Notes under the pieces: generated by a model
Seen by the model: only the letters and a program-made list of their open reading frames with translations
What the model was told of the DNA's origin: nothing
Databases searched by the model: none
Translations under genes and position numbers: made by a program
Shown: piece after piece, positions 9,008-18,763 of the stretch
How positions within the stretch are numbered: position 1 is the first letter of the stretch
How the letters are laid out: each line of letters begins with the position of its first letter
Assembly (NCBI RefSeq): GCF_028553725.1
Contig: NZ_CP067124.1
Span: 3,110,001-3,174,000, forward strand
Length of the DNA stretch: 64,000 bases
Direction: 5' to 3'
Source of the DNA: Paracoccus alcaliphilus
Lineage (GTDB): Bacteria; Pseudomonadota; Alphaproteobacteria; Rhodobacterales; Rhodobacteraceae

Positions 9008-9747
9008 TCGTCACCCTTTTCCGGGCGGCCACGAAAACCGGTGGCGACGACAAATTTCTCGGACGAATCGCTGCGGCTGGCCGGGGGTTTCACATTCGCG
9101 ACCTTGGTGAAGTTGCGCTTCAGCAGCGCCTGCATATCGGTTTCGGCCCCGCCTGCCAGCACCTTGGCGACAAAGGTTCCGCCCGGCTCCAGCACGTCAA
9201 AGGCCAGCGCGGCAGCCGCCTCGACCAGCGCCACGATGCGCAAATGGTCGGTGCCCTTGTGGCCCGAGGATGCCGCCGCCATGTCCGACATCACCACATC
9301 GGCCGGGCCGCCCAGCCATTGCTTGACCTGTTCGTCGGCCCCTTCGGACAGGAAATCCAGCTGGTGGATCTCGGCGCCGGAAATCGGATCGACCGGTTGC
9401 AGATCAACGCCCAGCACCTTGCCCACCGCCTTGCCGGATTTCTCGCCCAGGGCGTTCACGCGTTCCACGGCCACCTGACACCAGCCGCCCGGCGCGCAGC
9501 CCAGATCGACGACCCGAGCACCCGGCACCAGAAAGCGGTATTTGTCATCCAGTTCAAGGATCTTGAAGGCCGCACGCCCGCGATACCCCTCGCGCCGGGC
9601 CCGCGCCACATAGGGGTCGTTCAACTGCCGTTCCAACCACAGCGTGCTGGACAGCTTGCGCCCCTTGGCGGTCTTGACCCGCACCCGCAGATCGCGCTGG
9701 CCGCGCCCGCTGGTCTTTCCCGCACGGCTTCCCGGTGCTTTCGTCAT
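8995..9747 (-). CDS. rlmE: 23S rRNA (uridine(2552)-2'-O)-methyltransferase RlmE (FtsJ/RrmJ)
   Basis: Methylates the ribose of U2552 in the ribosomal A-loop using S-adenosylmethionine. In the 250-aa protein the SAM-binding motif is [17 protein letters not shown], and DVVMSDMAA and GGTFVAKVL supply the Asp and Lys of the K-D-K-E active site. A basic N-terminal extension ([20 protein letters not shown]) is typical for alphaproteobacteria. The gene starts 16 bp after the ppx/gppA stop and is very probably co-transcribed with it. Confidence 0.93.
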   Translation of the reverse strand: MTKAPGSRAGKTSGRGQRDLRVRVKTAKGRKLSSTLWLERQLNDPYVARARREGYRGRAAFKILELDDKYRFLVPGARVVDLGCAPGGWCQVAVERVNALGEKSGKAVGKVLGVDLQPVDPISGAEIHQLDFLSEGADEQVKQWLGGPADVVMSDMAAASSGHKGTDHLRIVALVEAAAALAFDVLEPGGTFVAKVLAGGAETDMQALLKRNFTKVANVKPPASRSDSSEKFVVATGFRGRPEKGDDQPG

Positions 9748-9763
9748 CGCCGGTCCTTCACTG

Positions 9764-10885
9764 TCATGCCACTCCGTTCATCCCGTCCGGGGTCAACACC
9801 CCGTCGCGCACCATCTGCGCATATAGCAGCCCTTCGCGCAGACCGCGATCCGCAACCGACAGCCGTCTGGTCGGCCAGACCCGCATCAGCGTCTGCAGGA
9901 TCGCCACGCCCGACATGATCAGCGCATGGCGTTCGCGCCCGATGCGGGGATCGGCACGCCGCCCGTCCGGCCCCAGCGCCAGATAGGAATGGATCACCCG
10001 GTCGATCTGCTCGGTCGTCATGGTCATGCCGTCCACCTTGGTCCGGTCATAGCGGCGCAGGCCCAGATGGCTGGCCGCGACCGTCGTCACCGTCCCCGAG
10101 GTACCGATGATCTGGAACCCCTCGTCGGGTGATCCGTCGGCATAGGGGGCGAAATCCGCCAGCAATTCCTCGAAATACCAGCTCATCAACGCGAAACGGC
10201 CCTGATCGTCCTCGACATCGGCGAACTGGTCGCGCAGCGTCGCCACGCCCAGCGGGACGCTGATCCAGTCCACCACCCGCGCATCGCCCGGCCGTGGATT
10301 GCCGAAGCCGTTCGACAGCCGCATGATCGCCCGCGAGCGCTCTTTGGGTTCGACATCCTCAAGGTCGATCCACACCAGCTCGGTCGAGCCGCCGCCGATA
10401 TCGACCACCAGCAATGTCTCGGTCTTGTGATTGACCAGCGGCGCGCAAGAGATCACCGCCAGACGCGCCTCTTCCTCGGCGCCGATGATCTCGATCGGCA
10501 GGCCGGTCTCTCGCCGGATCGTGCGCATGAAATCGCGGCTGTTGCGGGCGCGGCGGCAGGCTTCGGTCGCCACCAGCCGCATATGCGGCACGCGGTGCTG
10601 TTCCAGCTTGCGCCGGCAGACCTGCAATGCGTGAACGGTACGCGCCATCGAACTGCGGGACAGGCGTCCCGAAGCCTCCAGCCCATGACCAAGCTGAACA
10701 GGCTTGGAAAAGCTGTCAATGACCTGAAACTGACTGCCACGCGGTCGCGCAATCAGCATCCGGCACGAATTGGTGCCGAGATCCAGCGCCGCATAGAGCG
10801 GCGCCTCCTCGGTTTGGCGGGTGATGGATGGCTCTACCGGCTTTTTCGGGAACGCGTCCACACCCGCAGGACGCTTGGGCGCCAT
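9764..10885 (-). CDS. Ppx/GppA-family exopolyphosphatase / guanosine pentaphosphate phosphohydrolase
   Basis: A 373-aa member of the ASKHA-fold Ppx/GppA family, which hydrolyses polyphosphate and/or pppGpp. Phosphate loop 1 is visible as [18 protein letters not shown] at ~30 and loop 2 as [15 protein letters not shown] at ~150. The product is shorter than E. coli Ppx (no C-terminal extension), as in other Rhodobacteraceae, so the sequence cannot say which substrate dominates. It is followed closely by rlmE. A GGAGGG ribosome-binding site precedes the ATG, and a 12-bp palindrome lies just upstream. Confidence 0.85.
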   Translation of the reverse strand: MAPKRPAGVDAFPKKPVEPSITRQTEEAPLYAALDLGTNSCRMLIARPRGSQFQVIDSFSKPVQLGHGLEASGRLSRSSMARTVHALQVCRRKLEQHRVPHMRLVATEACRRARNSRDFMRTIRRETGLPIEIIGAEEEARLAVISCAPLVNHKTETLLVVDIGGGSTELVWIDLEDVEPKERSRAIMRLSNGFGNPRPGDARVVDWISVPLGVATLRDQFADVEDDQGRFALMSWYFEELLADFAPYADGSPDEGFQIIGTSGTVTTVAASHLGLRRYDRTKVDGMTMTTEQIDRVIHSYLALGPDGRRADPRIGRERHALIMSGVAILQTLMRVWPTRRLSVADRGLREGLLYAQMVRDGVLTPDGMNGVA

Positions 10886-10907
10886 CGTATACGCCCTCCG
10901 ATCTCAA

Positions 10908-10919
10908 GTTGAATTCAAC
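10908..10919. promoter_or_regulatory. Twelve-base palindrome upstream of the Ppx/GppA gene
   Basis: GTTGAATTCAAC is a perfect 12-bp palindrome about 25 bases before the ATG on the minus strand and directly upstream of its ribosome-binding site. It may be an operator or chance; a single copy is seen. Confidence 0.25.
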
Positions 10920-10971
10920 GTAACCTGCCGCCCGGTCCCGTTCAAGTCCTGCTCCTCTTACCTGCCGGGCG

Positions 10972-12552
10972 TTACAGCGCGACGATGCGGTCGGCCATGC
11001 GTCTTTCGGCCTGCCGATGGGCGGCGGTCAGGATCGCGGCGTCGGGCAGCCAGTCGCGGATACCGGCCAGCACCCGTTCGGCGGTGGCGGCGTCCAGACC
11101 CTCGGTCGGCTCGTCCAGCAGCAGGATATCCGGGCGACGGATCAGAACACGCGCCAGCGCCAGCCGCCGCGCCTGTCCGCCCGAAAGGCCCGATCCACCC
11201 TCGCCCAACCGGAGATCCAGCGGCAGATCCAGCGCGACATGGCGCAGCACCGCGCCCATCATCACATCATCGGCATCGGGCGCGGCCAAGGCCAGCGCAT
11301 CGCGCAAACTGCCCGCCAGCAGCGCCGGGCGCTGGGGAAGATAGCCGACCTCTCCGCCCACCTGCACCTGCCCCGAGACCGGCGCGACCAGTCCCGCGAT
11401 GGTGTTCAGCACCACGCTTTTGCCGCGCCCGCTGGCCCCGGTCAGGGCGACGGTCTCTCGCGGCGCAACCTCCAGCGTCAGGTCGCGAACCACCGGCGGC
11501 AGGCCGGGCAATGCGGCGGCCGTCAGCCCCTGCAACCGCAAACCCGGACGGGTTGCCGTGGCCGGCGCGGGCCGTTCGTGGGACATCTGCAACAGCGGCA
11601 CCACCCGGCGCGCCGCGTCACGCATCCGTCCCAGTTCCGCCGCGCCACGCTGAAGCGCGCCGGTCAGTTCCCCCATCGCCAGCGCCACAAAGACCGCCAG
11701 CCCGGCCTGCGCCGCCCCGATCCGCCCTTGCAGCACCAGATCGCCCGCCAGCCACAGCGCCCCGGCCAGCACCAGCGCCGACAACGCCTGCAACAGCACC
11801 TGCGCGCGATGCTCGATCCTTGCCTGCGCCATCTGGGCGCGGCGCGCATCGGCGTCCAGCGCCAGCAACTCGGCCCCTGCGTCCTCCAGCCTGCCCGCAA
11901 CCGCCAGAACCGGACGCCCGCGCAACCGGTCGATGGTGGCGGAACGCAGCGCCTGATGCCGCGCCTCGGCCTCGGCAGCCGGGATCATCGCGGCGCGGCC
12001 CGACCAGATCAGCACCGCCAGCGCGCCGGTCAGCGACAGGCCCACAACCCAAAAGGCCACGCCCGGACCGACCCACAGCCACAGCGCCGCGAATGACAGC
12101 GCGCAGGCGATCAGCCCCGACAGCGCCGGAAAGACCAGCCGAATCGCCAGCCCGTCCAGCGCGTCGATATCGGCGGTCAGCCGGTTCAGCGCCTCGCCAC
12201 CCCGCAGCCGCGATTGCTGGGCGAAATCCGCCTGCGACAGCCCGTCCAGCACCCGCACCCGCAGCGCGGCCAGCGCCTTCAGCGTCGCATCATGGGTCAG
12301 CAGCCGCTCGCCATAGCGGCTGGCGGTGCGGGTGATGGCCAGAAACCTGATCCCGGCCGAGGGGCGGAACACGTCGAAATGCGCCCCAAGTCCTGCCGCT
12401 CCGGCGATCCCGGCGGCGGTGATGAACCAGCCCGACAGGCCCAGCAACGCGACCCCCGACAGCGCCACCGCGACGCCAAGCGCCAGCCCTCGGCGCATCT
12501 CGCGCGGATGGGCGGCGCGAATCACGCGCCATATCTGGCGAAGCGGGCTCAT
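10972..12552 (-). CDS. cydC: ABC exporter subunit CydC (cytochrome bd assembly, glutathione/cysteine export)
   Basis: With CydD it forms a heterodimeric ABC exporter needed to assemble cytochrome bd oxidase, reported to export thiols or bind haem. The 526-aa protein has an N-terminal six-helix domain (GVALLGLSGWFITAAG at ~32-47), the Walker A ALTGASGRGKSVVL, the ABC signature SGLSGGQARRLALARVL and the Walker B DILLLDEPTEGLD. Its ATG overlaps the cydD stop as ATGA. No cydAB genes lie in this window, so the oxidase must be encoded elsewhere if present. Confidence 0.9.
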   Translation of the reverse strand: MSPLRQIWRVIRAAHPREMRRGLALGVAVALSGVALLGLSGWFITAAGIAGAAGLGAHFDVFRPSAGIRFLAITRTASRYGERLLTHDATLKALAALRVRVLDGLSQADFAQQSRLRGGEALNRLTADIDALDGLAIRLVFPALSGLIACALSFAALWLWVGPGVAFWVVGLSLTGALAVLIWSGRAAMIPAAEAEARHQALRSATIDRLRGRPVLAVAGRLEDAGAELLALDADARRAQMAQARIEHRAQVLLQALSALVLAGALWLAGDLVLQGRIGAAQAGLAVFVALAMGELTGALQRGAAELGRMRDAARRVVPLLQMSHERPAPATATRPGLRLQGLTAAALPGLPPVVRDLTLEVAPRETVALTGASGRGKSVVLNTIAGLVAPVSGQVQVGGEVGYLPQRPALLAGSLRDALALAAPDADDVMMGAVLRHVALDLPLDLRLGEGGSGLSGGQARRLALARVLIRRPDILLLDEPTEGLDAATAERVLAGIRDWLPDAAILTAAHRQAERRMADRIVAL

Positions 12553-14195
12553 GGTGCAACCTCGATCCGGCGCGGCAGGGCAGCGATCAGGCGCGGGTCA
12601 TGGCTGGCGGCGATCAGTGTAGCGCCTTGCCCGTGCAGCGCCAGCAGCGCGGCAATCACCGCCCCGGCGGTCGCGTCATCCAGATCGGCGGTCGGCTCAT
12701 CGGCCAGCACCAGCGGGGCATGGCGCAGCGCGACACGGGCGATGGTCAGCCGCCGCGCCTCTCCACCCGAGACCCCGGCGCCGTTTTCGCCCAGTCGCGT
12801 CTCCAGCCCCTCGGGCAGACGCGCGACCAGCGGCGCGGCCTGCGCCAGATCCAGCGCGGCGCGGATGTCATCATCGCTGCAATCCCGCCCCAGCGTCAGG
12901 TTCTGCCGCAGGCTGAGGTCCAGAAAATGCACCCGTTGCGAAACCAGCGACAGCCCGGCCCGCCAGCCATCGGCATTCGCGTCACCGATGGGGTGGCCAC
13001 CCACGCGCAGCGCGCCATCGGAGGGCAGCAGCCCGGCCAGCATCTCGATCAGCGTGGTCTTGCCGCTGCCTGACGGCCCGGTCAGCGCCACGGCCTCGCC
13101 CGGCTCCAAGTCGAAGGGCGGCAGGTCACGCCCGCGAAAACGTCCCCCCGCGAATGCGATCGCACCGGTCAGGGGCCGCGCCTGCCGTCCCGCGCCGGGG
13201 ATGGCGGGCAGCGCCAGCGCCTCGTCCGCGATCAGGTCGCGGGCCACCGCCTGCGCCGAGATGCGGTCATGCCAGGCGGCGGCCAGATCGCGCAGCGGCT
13301 GAAAGAAGGCGGGCGCCAGCAGCAGCAGAAACACGCCCTCGGCCAGCGTCAGGCCACCCCATGTGCCGAAATTCAGCGCGCCCAGCAGGGTGAAGCCGAC
13401 GAAAACCGCCATGATCGCCACACCCAGCGCGGCAAACAGCTCCAACACCGCGCTGGACAGAAAGGCGATGCGCAGCACCGTCATGGTGCGGTCGCGCAGA
13501 TCGTCGGCGCGGCGGGTGAAATCGGCCAGCATCGCGGGCCGCGCGCGCAGCAGGCGGATATCGACCAGCGCCTGCAACCGGTCCATCAGCAGGGTGTTGA
13601 GGCTGGCGATCTCATCCATCTGCCGGGCCGAGGCATCCCGCGCCGCCAGACCCACCAGCGCCATGAACACCGGGATCAGCGGCCCGCTGATCATCAGGAC
13701 CAGCGCCGCCACCCAAGAGATCACGCCCGAGACCAGCAGGATCAGCAGCGGCACGACCATCACCCGCGCTTTGGCCATATGCCAGCGCAGCAACCACGGC
13801 CGCAGCATCGCCAGCTTGTCGGTCAGCAGCGCCGCCACCGCAGCCGAGGCAGGCGCCCCCGCCCCCGGCGCAAGACGCAGGTTGCGCGCCAGCAACGGCG
13901 CGCGCGTGGCGGCAATGACGTGATCGGCGGCGGTTTCCGCCAGCCTTGATGCCCGCAACGACAACAGCGCCCGCGCCAGCCCCACCGCCGCCACGATCAG
14001 CGCCGCCGCGCCAAGGCCGCCCGCCCCGGTCTGCCCATCCGCCAGCCCCGCCAGCGACCAGGCCAAAGCGCCCGCCTGCACCAGCCACAGCGCCTCGGCG
14101 AAAGCGGCGCATCCGGCGCTGATCCGCAACCGCCGCCGCTGCGGGGCGGCCAGCGCACGCAGGCGCGCGGCGATCTGGGGGCGGTCGGGTTCCAT
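12549..14195 (-). CDS. cydD: ABC exporter subunit CydD
   Basis: Partner of CydC in the thiol exporter. The 548-aa protein has a hydrophobic N-terminal domain (LWLVQAGALAWSLAGLADG), the Walker A ALTGPSGSGKTTLIEML, the signature GAGVSGGEARRLTIARVA and the Walker B PLVLADEPTADLDDAT. The ATG at 14195 has GGAAGG shortly upstream; an in-frame ATG at 14207 would add four residues and is the alternative. The gene is divergent from the TrkH gene that follows. Confidence 0.9.
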   Translation of the reverse strand: MEPDRPQIAARLRALAAPQRRRLRISAGCAAFAEALWLVQAGALAWSLAGLADGQTGAGGLGAAALIVAAVGLARALLSLRASRLAETAADHVIAATRAPLLARNLRLAPGAGAPASAAVAALLTDKLAMLRPWLLRWHMAKARVMVVPLLILLVSGVISWVAALVLMISGPLIPVFMALVGLAARDASARQMDEIASLNTLLMDRLQALVDIRLLRARPAMLADFTRRADDLRDRTMTVLRIAFLSSAVLELFAALGVAIMAVFVGFTLLGALNFGTWGGLTLAEGVFLLLLAPAFFQPLRDLAAAWHDRISAQAVARDLIADEALALPAIPGAGRQARPLTGAIAFAGGRFRGRDLPPFDLEPGEAVALTGPSGSGKTTLIEMLAGLLPSDGALRVGGHPIGDANADGWRAGLSLVSQRVHFLDLSLRQNLTLGRDCSDDDIRAALDLAQAAPLVARLPEGLETRLGENGAGVSGGEARRLTIARVALRHAPLVLADEPTADLDDATAGAVIAALLALHGQGATLIAASHDPRLIAALPRRIEVAP

Positions 14196-14288
14196 GCCGC
14201 CTTCCATGCCGGGCTTTCGCCGCCCGGGTCAATGCGCCCCGGCGTCGCGCCGCGCCCGCTTGACGGCGGCAATCCGGCGCGGCAAGCA

Positions 14289-15743
14289 ATGGCCATGATC
14301 GACATTCGTCCGGTGGCCCATCCGATTGGCAAGATCGTCGCCGCTTTGGGCGCGTCGATGCTGTTGCCGGTCGCGGTGGACTGGTGGCACGGCAGCCCGC
14401 ACTGGCAGGTGTTTTTCGAAACCGGGATGCTGACCTTCATCGCCGGGGTGCTGCTGGCCGTCGCCACCGGCGGGGCCGAGCGGTCGATGACCATCCGGCA
14501 GGCGTTCCTGTTCACCTCGGCGCTGTGGCTGGTGGTGCCGGTCTTTGGCGCCCTGCCCTTCGTTCTGGGTCAGCCCCATGCCAGCCTGACCGACGCCTAT
14601 TTCGAGGCCATGTCAGGCGTCAGCACCACCGGTGCGACCGCCTTTCCGGAACTGGACGGGCTGCCGCGCGGCGTGCATCTGTGGCGTGTCATGCTGCACT
14701 GGATGGGCGGGCTGGGGATCGTCGTCGTGGCGATGGTGTTTTTGCCCGCGATGCGCGTCGGCGGGATGCAGTTCTTCCGCTCGGAAGGTTTCGACACGAT
14801 GGGAAAGATCCTGCCCCGCGCCAGCGAAATCGCCGGAGAGGTCGCGCGGCTTTACCTGATCCTGACCGCGGCCTGCATGCTGACCTTCATCCTGCTGGGC
14901 ATGAACGGGTTCGACGCGGTGGTGCAGGCGCTGTCCACCGTCTCGACCGGGGGGTTCTCCAACCGCGACGCCAGCTTCGCTGCCTTCAGCGGGGCACCGG
15001 AATGGGCGGCGGCGGGCTTCATGGTGCTGGCCTCGATCCCCTTCATCCGCATGGTGCAGGCGATGCGCGGCCAGTTCGGGCCGATCTGGCAGGACGGCCA
15101 GATCCGCGCCTATCTGCGCTGGATGGTCTATGCCTGTGCGGCGGTGTTTCTCTATCGGCTGCTGGACGAAGCGCCTGACAGCCTGACCGGGATGCTGCGC
15201 GAAACGGTGTTCAACACGGTGTCGATCTTTTCGGGCACCGGTTTCGCCTCGGCCGATGTCAGCGCATGGGGGCAGTTTCCGCTGGCGGTGCTGTTTCTGT
15301 GCGGGCTGATCGGCGGCTGCACCGGATCGACCAGTTGTTCGGTCAAGGTGTTCCGCTGGCTGGTGCTGTTGCAGGCGGTGCGGGCGCAGATCCGGCGGAT
15401 GCAACTGCCGCATCGCGTCTATCCGCTGCGTTTTGCCGGGCGGGTGCTGGAAAAGGACGTGATCGATTCGGTGATCGCCTTCTTTACCCTGTTCATGCTG
15501 ACCTTCGGGCTGCTGATCGTCGCGCTGTCGCTGACCGGGCTGCATCCGCGCACGGCCCTGACCGCCGCCTGGACCTCGATCGCCAATATCGGCCCGGTCT
15601 GGGGCCCCGAGATCACTGGCAACGGTTCGGTGGCCCAACTGCCCGGCGCCGCCAAATGGCTGATGATCGCCGGGATGTATCTGGGCCGGTTGGAGCTGAT
15701 CGCGGTCCTTGTGATCCTGCTGCCGCGGTTCTGGCGCGGCTAG
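14289..15743 (+). CDS. TrkH-family potassium uptake protein (first copy)
   Basis: Multi-pass membrane subunit (484 aa) of Trk/Ktr-type K+ transport. The four pore-loop repeats are recognisable as SGVSTTGATAF, STVSTGGFSN, FSGTGFASADVSAWG and GGCTGSTSCSVKVFRW, each with the filter glycine. The start was set at ATG 14289 (MAMIDIRP), since upstream codons read like non-coding DNA; ATG 14295 is also possible. No TrkA gene adjoins it. It presumably relies on the TrkA encoded at 24528 or works in its own complex. It converges on the next gene with a 4-bp overlap. Confidence 0.88.
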   Translation: MAMIDIRPVAHPIGKIVAALGASMLLPVAVDWWHGSPHWQVFFETGMLTFIAGVLLAVATGGAERSMTIRQAFLFTSALWLVVPVFGALPFVLGQPHASLTDAYFEAMSGVSTTGATAFPELDGLPRGVHLWRVMLHWMGGLGIVVVAMVFLPAMRVGGMQFFRSEGFDTMGKILPRASEIAGEVARLYLILTAACMLTFILLGMNGFDAVVQALSTVSTGGFSNRDASFAAFSGAPEWAAAGFMVLASIPFIRMVQAMRGQFGPIWQDGQIRAYLRWMVYACAAVFLYRLLDEAPDSLTGMLRETVFNTVSIFSGTGFASADVSAWGQFPLAVLFLCGLIGGCTGSTSCSVKVFRWLVLLQAVRAQIRRMQLPHRVYPLRFAGRVLEKDVIDSVIAFFTLFMLTFGLLIVALSLTGLHPRTALTAAWTSIANIGPVWGPEITGNGSVAQLPGAAKWLMIAGMYLGRLELIAVLVILLPRFWRG

Positions 15744-17233
15744 GGCTGCGTCGTATCGTCAGCGGGGCTGGCCGGAGCCGTCGCCTGCGCGTCGTTCTGC
15801 GCCGGGGCAAAGCGCGACAGACTGTCGCTGAGTTCGGCGGCGACGCGGGCCTGATCCTCGGCAGCACTGGCCGCCCAGATCAGCACGAAGCCTTCGGCCC
15901 GGCCGTCGCGCACCCAGCCCTCGGCATGGCCGATATGGTCGGCGTTTTGCCCCTCCAGCAGCGCGTGCCCTTGCGAAATGCTGCGTTCGGGCTGCGGCAC
16001 CCAGCCAAGCGCGGTCACAAGCCCGGTCATGTCCAGCAATTCCTGCTGGCCGCCCGGCTGGCTGAACAGGATCAGCGCCGCGCCCGAATCGTTCTTCGGC
16101 CCATAGATCGCCAATGAGCGTTCGTTGCGGTTGAATTCCAGCACATCCAGCGGCGCGATCGCCGACAGGCCGGTGTAATCGTCGCGCAATTCGGTCAGCC
16201 CCATCTCTTGCCGCCATTCGGCGCGGCGTTCGATCAGCAGCCGCATCGCCGTGCCCGCATCGGGCGACAGCCGCAGATTGGCGACCTCGGCGGCGATGGC
16301 GGCGCGGGTCTGCGGGCCGGTCTTGCCGTCGATAGCACCGTCGTAATGCCCTGCCCAACGCAGGGCGCGCTGGATATCCTCCAGCGGCGGCATCTCTTGC
16401 GTCTCGCCCGGTGCGGGCAGGGCCAGATCGGGGCCGGTCTCCAGCGCCTCGCCCATCTCTGCCGCGTCCGAGGTGAAGGCATCGCGCGGCACCTGTCCCG
16501 CCTCGCGGAAGGCCGCCAGCCACGCATTGGCCGTCGCGTCCTCCAGCGGGCCAAGCGCAATGGCAAAGCGCCCGCCGGGGATCCGCCACAGCGACGCCTC
16601 GGGGAAGGTCTGGCGCCATTCGGCCAGCGCGGATTCGGCCTCGGCTTGCCCGGCAAGGGTTTGCAGACGGATATGCGTGCCGGGCGCGGATGGCTGCGGA
16701 TCGGGTTCCGGTTCGGCCACCGCGCCGCCCGGCCCCCGCCCCGTTACCGTTTCCTCGACCGAGCCCGGCTGATCCTCGGCCCGGCCATCGATCACGATGT
16801 CATCGCCGGACAGCAGGCTGCCGCCGCCCTCGCCCGCCGCCGCACCAGCCGCAAGTGACGCATTGCCCGACCCGCCCGTATCGGCGCCATCAGACGTGTC
16901 AGACTGCGCATCCGCCGCCAGCGGGGTCAGTTCCACGCCTTCGGGGACCGACACGAAACTGTCGGCAGGAATGGCATTCGCGGCCTTCAACTCGGCCAGA
17001 CGGGCATTCGCCTCTGCGGGGTCCAGCGGCCCCAGCGCGATGCCGAACCAGCCGCGCGCCATCGGAAATGTCACCACATCGTCGAATTGCCGCCCCCAGT
17101 TCGCGGCGGCCTCGGCGGCGGCCTCTGCGCCGCGCTTGGCCTCGATCCGGATCACCGCATCCTGCGCATGACCGGCCAGCGGCCATCCCGCCACGAATGC
17201 CATCGCCAGACCCGCCCTTACCGCTCGCCGCAT
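15740..17233 (-). CDS. Secreted peptidoglycan-binding domain protein with SPOR-like repeats
   Basis: A 497-aa exported protein of unknown exact role. The signal peptide is MRRAVRAGLAMAFVAGWPLA ending GHAQ. Two similar segments each contain FGIALGPLDPAEANA or RFAIALGPLEDATAN, reminiscent of SPOR modules that bind denuded glycan. A PG_binding_1-like domain follows near 290-340 (IQRALRWAGHYDGAIDGKTG), and the C-terminal third is unassigned. Acidic, Gly/Ala-rich linkers join the parts. The start at ATG 17233 is fixed by the signal peptide. The domain content points to a periplasmic cell-wall role; the substrate is unknown. Confidence 0.75.
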   Translation of the reverse strand: MRRAVRAGLAMAFVAGWPLAGHAQDAVIRIEAKRGAEAAAEAAANWGRQFDDVVTFPMARGWFGIALGPLDPAEANARLAELKAANAIPADSFVSVPEGVELTPLAADAQSDTSDGADTGGSGNASLAAGAAAGEGGGSLLSGDDIVIDGRAEDQPGSVEETVTGRGPGGAVAEPEPDPQPSAPGTHIRLQTLAGQAEAESALAEWRQTFPEASLWRIPGGRFAIALGPLEDATANAWLAAFREAGQVPRDAFTSDAAEMGEALETGPDLALPAPGETQEMPPLEDIQRALRWAGHYDGAIDGKTGPQTRAAIAAEVANLRLSPDAGTAMRLLIERRAEWRQEMGLTELRDDYTGLSAIAPLDVLEFNRNERSLAIYGPKNDSGAALILFSQPGGQQELLDMTGLVTALGWVPQPERSISQGHALLEGQNADHIGHAEGWVRDGRAEGFVLIWAASAAEDQARVAAELSDSLSRFAPAQNDAQATAPASPADDTTQP

Positions 17234-17351
17234 TCCGGTCTCCTTTTTCGTCCTCGTTATCCGCCCCGTCGGCCGGGCTTTATTGACCCTGTCCGGCACC
17301 ACGCCTAGAAGGCGCGAGAGCTTTGCCTGATCTATGCAAAAGGATGGCCCG

Positions 17352-18293
17352 ATGACCAGCCCCAACCGACCCCGCAGCTTTCAGGAGGTGATCCTGCGCC
17401 TGCAAACCTATTGGGCCGCGCAGGGCTGCGCCGTGCTGCAACCCTATGACATGGAGGTCGGCGCGGGCACCTTCCATCCCGCGACCACGCTGCGGTCGCT
17501 TGGGCAGCGGTCCTGGGCTGCGGCCTATGTCCAGCCCTCGCGCCGCCCCACGGATGGCCGCTATGGCGAAAACCCGAACCGGCTTCAGCATTACTATCAG
17601 TATCAGGTAATCATCAAACCGTCGCCGCCGAACCTTCAGGAACTGTATCTGGGCAGCCTGAGCGCCATCGGGCTGGACCCGCTGATCCATGACGTGCGCT
17701 TTGTCGAGGATGACTGGGAAAGCCCGACGCTTGGCGCATGGGGGCTGGGATGGGAGGTCTGGTGCGACGGCATGGAAGTCAGCCAGTTCACCTATTTCCA
17801 GCAGGTCGGCGGGCATGACTGCCGCCCCGTCTCGGGCGAGCTGACCTATGGGCTCGAACGCCTCGCCATGTATGTGCTGGGCGTGGAACATGTGATGGAC
17901 ATGCCCTTCAACGATCCCGACGCGCCCATTCCGCTGACCTATGGCGACGTGTTCCGCCAGACCGAGCAGGAATATTCGCGCTGGAATTTCGATCAGGCCG
18001 ATACCGACATGCTGTTCCAGCATTTCAGGGATGCCGAGGCCGAATGCGCCCGCATCCTTGCCGCCGATCCGACCGACAGCGCCGGGCGGCATATCCCGAT
18101 GGCCCATCCCGCCTATGACCAGTGCATCAAGGCAAGCCATATCTTCAACCTGCTGGACGCGCGCGGCGTGATCTCGGTCACCGAACGCCAGGCCTATATC
18201 GGCCGGGTCCGCGCATTGGCCAAGGCCTGCGCCGATCTGTTCGTGACCACCGAGGCGGCACAGGTCCAGACCGGCAAGGGGCAAGCGGCGTGA
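17352..18293 (+). CDS. glyQ: Glycyl-tRNA synthetase alpha subunit
   Basis: Catalytic subunit of the alpha2beta2 bacterial glycyl-tRNA synthetase. The 313-aa product starts [20 protein letters not shown] and contains the class II stretches [18 protein letters not shown] and [20 protein letters not shown]. The ATG at 17352 has AGGA upstream; an earlier in-frame ATG lies outside the family alignment. The stop overlaps the GTG start of the next gene, and glyS follows it, so the three genes form one operon. Confidence 0.96.
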   Translation: MTSPNRPRSFQEVILRLQTYWAAQGCAVLQPYDMEVGAGTFHPATTLRSLGQRSWAAAYVQPSRRPTDGRYGENPNRLQHYYQYQVIIKPSPPNLQELYLGSLSAIGLDPLIHDVRFVEDDWESPTLGAWGLGWEVWCDGMEVSQFTYFQQVGGHDCRPVSGELTYGLERLAMYVLGVEHVMDMPFNDPDAPIPLTYGDVFRQTEQEYSRWNFDQADTDMLFQHFRDAEAECARILAADPTDSAGRHIPMAHPAYDQCIKASHIFNLLDARGVISVTERQAYIGRVRALAKACADLFVTTEAAQVQTGKGQAA

Positions 18294-18763
18294 ACGGCAA
18301 GATCGTCGGTATCGTGCTGGGCGCGGCCATGCTGATCGCCGGTGGCGGCATGTGGTATCTGCAGGAATATTACTTCTATGACCGCATCCCCGCCGACAGC
18401 CCCACCGCCGCGCTGGCGGTGACGACCGCGACCGGCAGCGATGCGCTGACCATCTCGGACTTTCAGGGGATCGACGCCGACAGTTCTCCGCTGCGGTGGC
18501 GGGCCTGCGCGACGGTTCAGGACATCCCGGCGGATCTGACCCCCTATCCCGATGCGACGCCACTGATCGGGCCGCGCTGGTTCGATTGCTTCGACGCCCG
18601 CCAGATCGGCGCCGACCTCGAATCCGGCGCGGCGCAGGCGGTGCTGGGCCAGACCGATATCCGCCCCGACGTGGATCGCGTCTTTGCCATCTATCCCGAC
18701 GGCCGCATCTTCGGCTGGCACCAATATAGCGAAAAGAACCCGGAACGCGGAGTAATGGACTGA
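18290..18763 (+). CDS. Membrane-anchored protein of the glyQ-glyS spacer (DUF6446-like)
   Basis: A 157-aa protein with a GTG start overlapping the glyQ stop (GTGA) and a stop overlapping the glyS ATG (TGATG), hence translationally coupled on both sides. One N-terminal membrane anchor ([20 protein letters not shown]) is followed by a soluble domain with [15 protein letters not shown] and [15 protein letters not shown] stretches, presumably periplasmic. A small protein of this kind lies between glyQ and glyS in other Rhodobacterales, and I recall the label DUF6446, which is not verified here. No function can be given; the linkage to glycyl-tRNA synthetase is positional only. Confidence 0.75.
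   Translation: MNGKIVGIVLGAAMLIAGGGMWYLQEYYFYDRIPADSPTAALAVTTATGSDALTISDFQGIDADSSPLRWRACATVQDIPADLTPYPDATPLIGPRWFDCFDARQIGADLESGAAQAVLGQTDIRPDVDRVFAIYPDGRIFGWHQYSEKNPERGVMD

Noticed and set aside
8776..9918. A 380-codon plus-strand frame over rlmE
   Set aside because: Antisense to a confidently identified methyltransferase; composition is typical of a shadow frame.
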